From NCBI GenBank assembly GCA_030247885.1, contig JAPDRO010000005.1, positions 1 through 64,000 of the forward strand: a DNA stretch of 64,000 nucleotides. Reading direction: 5' to 3'. Position numbers and translations under genes: made by a program. The notes beneath the pieces were generated by a model. That model was not told the DNA's origin, searched no databases, and worked only from the letters and a program-made list of their open reading frames with translations. Shown here one piece after another: positions 56,661-64,000 of this stretch; positions within the stretch are counted from its first letter, which is position 1, and the number at the start of each line of letters is the position of its first letter. Source of the DNA: Taxawa tesnikishii (nom. ined.). Its lineage: Eukaryota > Ascomycota > Dothideomycetes > Dothideales.

Positions 56661-59600
56661 TCAAGCAGTCTCATCGAGCTCAGCAGCAAGACTGCGCTGC
56701 GGAACCTGGTCGACGGGCGTGGCTACCGCCTCATCCGCCTTATCCCCTTCCTCGTCCTCAACACCCATACCGCCCACGATCGACGCATCCACATCAACAT
56801 CGACGTCGACATCTGGGCCGATCTTAGCGTCGTCATCATAGCTCCGGCCACGGAACAGCATCGGCGTCGACGGCTCATCGTCACGAGGTTCGTCGTGCTG
56901 ACGCGCTGTCTTCCTCGCCGTGTTTTGCATCGAGGACATCTTGGCCGAGTACGAGGAACCCGGTCTCTGGTGCTGAGTCGAATGTTCGGGTTGCGGGCTG
57001 GGTGTGCGTCGCAGATTGCTCGCCGGCGGCGTCATGAGGCCGGCGAAGATACCTGGGGAACTGGGACCGCCGTAGGAGGGTTTGGAGGGGTCTGGTTCCG
57101 GCTTCGCGCACCGCCAGCAGCTGAACGCTGCGTTCGTGTTGGAGCGGCGGCAGTAGTGGTGTTGGACTCGCTCTTGCCTTTACTGCGCCAATTGCCAAAG
57201 GCCGCCGCGAGCTGGACCGCCTTCGGCGAGGCGAAGTTGGTCAGGCCGGCCAATGCTTGGCCAGTCAGGGACGAGCCAGCGCTGATCAAGCGCTCCTTTT
57301 CCTGCTGTTCCATTTGCAGATTGGCGCGGATGCGGATGGCCGTCTCACGCACCGTTTCACGGTCGTAGCCGGGTTGCTCCAGGTTGCGGATTAGCTCCGA
57401 CAGGTCCTCGCTACGAACCGAAAGGAGTTCCCGCAGCCATGAGATCTCAACATCGCGTTCCTTGAGCTTGGCCGGCGCGGTCGTGTCAAGACTCGAGATC
57501 TGGCTCTGCAGGCGTTCGATACGGCTTTCGCGCTCTTGAAGTTGTTCCTGGAGAACAAGTATGGACTCGCGGAGCGCTTGTGGCGAGATCTTTTCGGGTT
57601 CATCGTTTCTAGCTGGGACTGGAACCGAGGAAGTGGAGACCTTTGCCGCTTGTGCGGCAGATACTGCGGCTTGGGCTGCGGATTTGGCAACCTCGAGTTT
57701 CTCTTCCAAGTGCGCGACCCGGTCTTGGTAATGCTCAACCTTAGCGTCCGACAGTGCCATGCGCTCGGCAAGGTGAGATTCTGCGCGCTGCTTGTCTTCG
57801 AGCGCGTTCGCGATCTCACGAATATGTTGCGACTTCAAGTATTCAATATCGGCAGCATGCCTGCTGTTGATCTCACGGACCGCTGCAGCGCTGGACTCTT
57901 CGACCTTACGGATAGCATCCCTTCTAAGGTCAGCCTCTTCCTCAAGCAACAATTCATGTCGAGCTTTGGCGTGATCAGCAGCCATCCTAACGTTGTCCAG
58001 CTCGTTCTTAGCCATGGCGATGTCGTTCTCGAGGCTGGCACGGATGATTTTGACCTGGTTGTTGGCGGCTTCAATGTCTGCCTCCATGAGAACACGATTA
58101 CGGTGAACTTCAGCACGGCCAACCTCTTTAGCGTCGTTGAACTCCCGTTCGAAGCGCGCTGCCGCAGCCTGGGCGGTATTCAGCTCGGTAGTCAGATTCT
58201 GCACGGAGCTCTCCAACAGTGCGTTTGCTTGCAGCGCATGTTCCAACTTCAACTTCGCCTCAACGCCATCGTTGACTTGAACACGCATGAGCTGTAGTTC
58301 GTTCTCTACCCGGCGGCGTTCGCTAGTTTCCGTGTCGTAGCGAGCCTGCAGTACAGCGAACCTCTTCTGAAGCTCTTCATTGCGGTTCTGCCACGCTGCC
58401 TTCTCGCTCGCGAGTTGCTCTGCCGCAGCAGCCATATCGGCATGGATCTTGTCCAGCTTGCCACGCATGGACTCCTTGATGTTCATGCCATCCGCAATCT
58501 GTCCTTGCAAATCGTGTACAGTCGATCTGAGCACCTCCCTGTCAGCGATGCCTTCGTCGACCTCTTGGCGCCACTTGTCGCTCGATACGCGATACTCCTC
58601 CAACGTTGCTTCCAGTGCCGCATTTTCGGCCTCGAGGTCTGAAACTTGCTTGTCGGCACCGACTTGGGCTGTGTCCGCAATCTCAAGACGACTCTGCAGG
58701 TTTTCCCGCTCGGCTTGCAAGGCGTGAATCTTCTGGTCCTTATCCGACGTCGTGGCGCGCAACAAGCTGAGTTCTTCCTCCGCGAGACGTAGCAATCTCT
58801 TAGCGTCCATTTCGCGTTCTTCGATGGCACGCCGTTGATTGGCTTCTTCGAGAGCACCAGCCAGAGTCTCATTGAGGCGACCCTCCAACTCGGATATGTG
58901 ACGCTTGTGTTGCTGTTCGACTTCCGGATTCAAGTTCGTGGGACCGGCACGGATAACGGCTTGGGCTTGCCTGTTCATTGTATCCTCGACGACGGCTCTG
59001 ATATCATCCAAATCAAGGTTGGCTGAAGCGATGCGTGCAATCGTCGTGTTCATGTCCACAAGCGCAGAGTGAATGTTAGCGGATGAGGAAAGCGGCGCAT
59101 TGTTAGCTTGTTGCAGAGCAAATGCTTCGACAACCGCTGCCTTGATATACTCTGTTCGCTTCTCCTTACCGCGAGAAATGGGGCGGTTCAAGCGACCGCT
59201 TTCGAACAGGTCATCTTCGTCGTCTGCATCACTCTCTGCATTTGATGAGCGACGTGCTTGTTGTGGCCTCGGCACCGTCAGTCCTTGCATGCATTTCTGA
59301 ATGACTTGCAGAGTCTGGTTGAGTGGGCGGAGATGCTCTTGCACAACGTTGCCGACAAGTTGATCTATACGGCTGTCGAAGAACGTACTACGTTCATACA
59401 GCTTGGTTTCATCGTCAGAAGGGACGTCAGACCATACTTCGATAGGTACGTCATCGGCTTTGTTCAAGCGGTGCACTGCCGTGGCCGGCATGTCGAAACG
59501 GCCATTCAGAAGGTGATTATCAAAGGAAGACACGGAGCGATTTTGGAATGACCTCTGAGTGGTGATCTTCCTTGGGCTTGGGCTTGGAGCGTTGCTGCGA

Positions 59601-62600
59601 ACGTTAACGGATGTTGTGTCTTCAGGCATGGCGCTGCGCTCGGAAGCGGGCCCCACAGGGACATACTGTTCGCGCCTATTGAACCCGTCTTCATCGTCCT
59701 CGCCGTTGAGCTGTTGCATGACGGCGTCAATCTCCGCAAATGAGGGCTCCGCAAAGGTTGGGAACTCGAGGCCTTCACTATCTGGGTAGGGTAGATGCTT
59801 CCGCGGCTCAGGAGCGGTCTGGTAGGAACCATCCTCGCTCACACGGAGTGGAGTAGTGGACTCGCGCGAGTAGAGTCTGGAAGGACTGAAGTCCGGCTTA
59901 ACCCTTTCCACTTCATCCTTCTCCTCTTCTGAAGCTTCTTGGACAGTTGCAGTAGGCGGGTAGTTGACTTCATGCACAGACGGATTGAACTGGAATGGCC
60001 TTGCGAATGCAGACAAAGAGCTCTGGCTCTTGTGGCCGCGTCGTGCAGGCAGAGGCGCGGAGGCCTCTGAGCTTTGCGTAAGTTGATCCCTGTCCGAGTC
60101 GAGCTGCATGGAGGGGTGGGACTGGAATGGTTTCGCTAGGGCGGACAACGAGCTCTGACTCTTGTGGCCACGCGATGCGGAAGGAGCAAAAGTCCCCGAG
60201 CTCTGGTCAAGCTGGTTTCCGTCAGAATCGGTCTTCGCTTGCTCTTTGTTCTTCTCCTCGATTGCAGGAGTAGCTGTGGGGTGCTGTTCCATTTCTTCAG
60301 TATCGTCCACAAAAGTCAAGGCCGGAGGCTCCTCAGCTATAACATGCTCCAAAACCTCCATCCCAACCGCAGCGTTCCTGGAAGGAGTTTCAGCGCGTGA
60401 CGGCACGTCCGCTGAAAGATTGGCCTCCGTGGTAGGCTCAGCAGGCTTCTCAGGAGACACAGGAGGCTCAGCGAACAGAGGGACATCGTCACCATCCTCC
60501 TTGTCGAATTTGGTCCTCTTCTGCCTTTCTGGGCTTTGTATGGGTCTCCCATCCTGATCCTCACGTTCTGCTGCTTCGTTGATTGGAGAATCTGGCTTGA
60601 TGATCGCAACTGCCTTCGACTTCTTCACAGGCTTGACAACATCCGGAATGCTAATTGGACCAAAGATGCTCTGCTGTCCTGCAGGTGGAGCAGAAGGAGC
60701 AGGCTCGAAAGCAGAAACACCGGGCTTGAAAGTATGCGCTGATGAGAAGTTGAAGTCTGATGATGGCATCGACAACCCCAAGAATCCCGTTGGATTGAAG
60801 GCCGGAGCAGCGACATTCAGACTGGCGGAAGGCTCGCGCTGATGACCAGCCGGTCTATTGACGCTGGCAGACATGGGGGCGAAAGGCTGTGGAGCTTGTT
60901 GAGGTTGGGAGAGAGTTGGAGTGCTGACCGCTCCGAGGGAGGCGGAAGGACCAAACTTGAATTCTGGCGCAGCAACGCTGAGCTTCGAAACATGGCCCTT
61001 GATTCGGTCGTGAATCTTGTTTGGCAGCGGAGGCTGTTGGGTGGCGGAAGCGGTTATGGTAGGAGTTTGAATGAGCTGCGGAGACTGCGTAGTAGACCCC
61101 GGTCCGATGGGCTTGACGGACTGCTGCGTTCCATTAGATTGCAGTGTGTTGGCGCGAGAGCCACGGCGCCATTCAGGAACGTCAGACGTTGACTGGGCAT
61201 TGGACGTTGTTCGTGAGCGCTGAGCCTCGAAGTTACTCTGTTGCTCATAGTCATCTTCATCCAACTGTCTGTCGATCGACTTCTCAAGGTGGTACTCAGC
61301 CTCTCTGATTTCCCTTTCTAGTGTTTCACTGATGTTGTGTCTATGACCGCGGGGAGTTGGCACAGCGATTTCCTGCTGTTGCTGATGCGGCCGAACACCG
61401 GCAAAGTAGTCTTTCATAGCCTCCTCCTCTTCTTCATCTTCCCGCACTTCTGCAAGAGCTGGAGTGGCCCGGTTGCTTATATTGTTCTGCACATGCTGAG
61501 CTGGGAACGTAGGATAAGCGGACTGCTGTCTTTGATGTGCTTGAGATCGCCAATCTCCTGGGCCTTGGTTTGGACTGGGCTGCAAAGGGGGCAAGCTCAA
61601 CGGAGAGCCTGGCGACATCACTCGCATCCCGTCCGTCTTGAGATGCGCTAATTGTGGTGAGCTAGCACGGGGCATACCGTTCATATTAAGATGCTGCGAA
61701 GGTGGCCATACTGGTAGGCCAGAGTGCGCGTTTTGCTGCTGAGGGAATCCGTACGGCATGCCAGGCATTCCGAAGACCGAGTGTCGTGACATATGGCCAC
61801 GCATGTCGTTTGGTCCAGAAAGGGGTGATATCACGGATGCAGAGTGCGCATGGCCCATCATTGGTCCAGAGAGTGGCGATATCACAGACGCTGAATGTCC
61901 ATGTCCAATCATTGGCCCCGAAAGAGGTGGAATCACAGACGCAGAGTGAGCGTGTCCGGGGATGCCAAACGGCGATCGGGGCAAAGTGGGTGTGGTCCGT
62001 TGAGAAGCCGCCAACGATGGCAATCCCGGCATCGAAATACTCATGGACGGCGAGAACGCGCGATGCCCTGCTGAAGCCGGACGAGGGATTGGCGGCGGTG
62101 CATCATCGCCACCTATGCTCACCCCTAAAGCACGGAGCTTCTCCTCTGTAAGCCAGTTGACATATTCTTTCCAGGTCTTTGGATCCGCCACGCGCACGTT
62201 GAAGTTCTTCTTCTCACGCTGCACTAGATCCTCCGCTGGGTCCGGGTACTCTGGTCTGTTCTGCGAGGATCCCTTCGTTCCCCGTTGCTCGTCGTCCAGA
62301 TCGAACCCGTGCACGTTGTAGCCCGCTTGCTCAAAAGATCTCAAGCGCGCCTCCACTTCAGATGGGTGCAACGGCTCGGGCCAGCCGTTCTCGCCAGACT
62401 CGGCGGGAGGTAGAGCGACCCAACAGGCTTTGCCGCGCCAGAGCAGTTTCTTGCGTGGGGTTGGCACTGAAAGCGCAGGCTCAGCCGGAGCTAACTGCGA
62501 GCCGCTGGCATCGTGTGTGTTCTTGTCCACTGTGTTTTCAGTCTGAACCTGCTTCTCCGGCACTCGCGGCAAAGGCTTCTCGAATTCCACCGGGCCATCA

Positions 62601-63562
62601 TCCAGCGATGCAGACGCCCAAGACTCTCGTCTCCCATCCGCCTTAGGGGTCCACCTCGAGGACCACATCCTGTTCGCTTCTGTGTCCTTTTCGATCCTTA
62701 CGATATCCCAAAAATCTTCCTGGCGCAAAGTCAAGTTTTCCTCTCGAGTCTTATGCCCCCTCTTGGAAGATTCAATCCGCTTCGAACCAATACCAGACAA
62801 CCGTTGGTTGGGCTGTCTTTCAAGCGTTGGACTTGCTTCCCGATCTTGTGTCTGGCGGCTTGCAACAGCTGGGGCTGCGTCTCGTGCTGCTGGCACCGGT
62901 GTCTTGAGGTCGTCGAGATCCGAACCGCTTCCAACAGACTCGTCACTCAACCAGTTGCCTCTCTCTGATCGCCACCTGCCGGTCCTGTATTGTCTGACCC
63001 AATCTTCTGTATGACTCCGTACAATCTGCTGCCTCTGTGGTCGAGGTCCTTGAGCGGTAGGGGTCTGTTCGATCGATCGAGGACGCTGTCGTTGTGCGCT
63101 TGAGGGACTCGAAAAACGCGGGATAGGTACTCTTGAAGGAACCAAATGATCCAAGCCAAAATAGAAGCCAGGAGAGGAGCTGTCAAGATCGTGAGTAATC
63201 TGAGAAAATGAGCGAAAGCGATTGCTGCTCGCTCGGCTCTGAGCACGATCGCGCACAGTGACCTGATACGGTGAGCCCCAACTGGCGGTGTAGTATGTAG
63301 CAGCGTCGTTGGAAAGGTTGTCTTGTACAGATTCTGCCGGATCTGATGCCGATTGGAGAGCAAGGTATGGTGGCAGTCGAGGAAGATCCGGACTGCAGGA
63401 CCGCGTAGAGCGTCTACCAGTCGGAGCAGTCCACACGGATTGAGCGGGAGAACACGTCAATGGGACGCCATTACCGCTCGAAACCCTGGTGCGAGAAGGA
63501 GTGAAGAGGGGTGGGGAAGACGGCGGCGCAGTTGGATTCGTCTTGTCGTCTTTCTCTGTCAT
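56661..63562 (-). CDS. Very large coiled-coil protein of filamentous ascomycetes
   Basis: About 2,300 residues. The start at 63562 (MTEKDDKTNPTAPPSS) is preferred over an upstream in-frame Met because the acidic/Pro-rich start fits. The first 1,500 residues are mostly disordered (Ser/Pro/Gln) with a conserved block at about residues 375-475 (CWVALPP, TWKEYVNWLTEEKLRALGV) and three repeats of a GHAHSASVI-type unit near 61800-61960. Residues of about 1,540-2,050 form a long heptad coiled coil. The C-terminus (GIFAGLMTPPASNLRRTP) is reached only after a one-base frame change at the run 57063-57065, giving the stop at 56661. Relatives are sometimes annotated as myosin class II heavy chain-like, but there is no motor domain. 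A cytoskeletal or scaffold role is a guess. Confidence 0.78.
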
Positions 63563-64000
63563 GGCGGTCAGCGATGTTGCGTGTACTCGAGGCGTTGTTG
63601 ATGGTTGTATGCACCTCCTGGAGCACCGGACAGCAGTGAGCGATACAACCTCGCTCAATGGCTGTCGATGCACGCTTGCCTCGTTGCGAAAAAGTGTCGA
63701 GCGCGTCAAGAGGGCCTCTGAGTCCTGAAGCTTCGAATAACGGCTGGCTGGCTGGAAGACGCGTTGTAAGCAAATCGATAGCAGCAAGCTGGATCACAAA
63801 AGAAAGAGTATCAGGTAGGGAGTTAGAGTATTATGCACAGGACAGGAAGAATAACGGGCAATGAACCTCCTTCATATCGATACATGCAGATAAAACAAGA
63901 CGTTGCACTCTTAGCCAAGTAGTGCTTCTCGACGTCCATCCGTCAACAACTCTCAGGGATGGAGCCAAACACGGTCCGCGGGATGACGCGTGCCACGTGT
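63563..64000. other. 5' flank of the coiled-coil gene
   Basis: Probable promoter and leader. The upstream frame stays open to 63787 but has no conserved character. Confidence 0.45.

Noticed and set aside
57536-58297. Plus-strand frame of 253 codons within the coiled-coil gene
   Set aside because: Antisense shadow of heptad-repeat coding sequence.
1411-64000. LTR retrotransposons or virus-derived elements
   Set aside because: No reverse transcriptase, integrase, capsid or long terminal direct repeats found; all recognised mobile elements are DNA transposons.

Overview
The window is one chromosome end of a filamentous ascomycete (Pezizomycotina, probably a dothideomycete; class inferred, not proven). 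It opens with twelve CCCTAA telomere units. The genes have short GT-AG introns of about 40-70 bp. AT-rich blocks carry CpA-to-TpA changes on both strands, the signature of repeat-induced point mutation (RIP). HET, Zn2Cys6, P450 and MFS genes complete the fungal picture.

Layout. 1-1410: telomere, CTCA repeats, a pyrimidine-rich AT tract and a 24-bp minisatellite. 1411-5843: a telomere-linked RecQ helicase with an N-terminal zinc-finger region (DUF3505-like), on the minus strand. 6184-8827: a Tc1-type transposon broken by a 1.85-kb Fot/pogo-type transposon, heavily RIPed on one side only. 9405-11085: two adjacent minus-strand frames of an unrecognised family. 12924-13805: a secreted Thr-rich repeat protein. 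14270-15215: a truncated Fot copy. 15717-26641: an MFS transporter, SDR, P450, hybrid C2H2/Zn2Cys6 regulator and flavodoxin-fold reductase, which resemble a small metabolic cluster without a backbone enzyme. 27153-30917: an aspartyl-protease-like membrane protein and a multi-pass membrane protein.

32193-48472 is a Fot-type transposon interrupted by a 14.4-kb DNA transposon (33729-48144). The inner element has 21-bp perfect terminal inverted repeats, hairpins just inside both ends and dozens of CGANTCG heptamers between genes and near its ends. It carries four genes: a Plavaka/KDZ-type transposase, an SNF2-type helicase with an internal octapeptide repeat, and two minus-strand genes I cannot assign. 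This is the most interesting object in the window.

48940-51683 is a HET-domain gene, 53494-55042 an intact sterol reductase of the DHCR7/ERG4/ERG24 family, and 56661-63562 a very large coiled-coil protein that looks like core genome.

A general caution: most host genes here are broken by single missing bases, usually in short homopolymers (helicase, MFS, SDR, regulator, protease-like gene, membrane protein, HET, coiled-coil gene). Base-calling error in a long-read assembly explains this at least as well as gene decay, so these genes are listed as CDS with the break noted.
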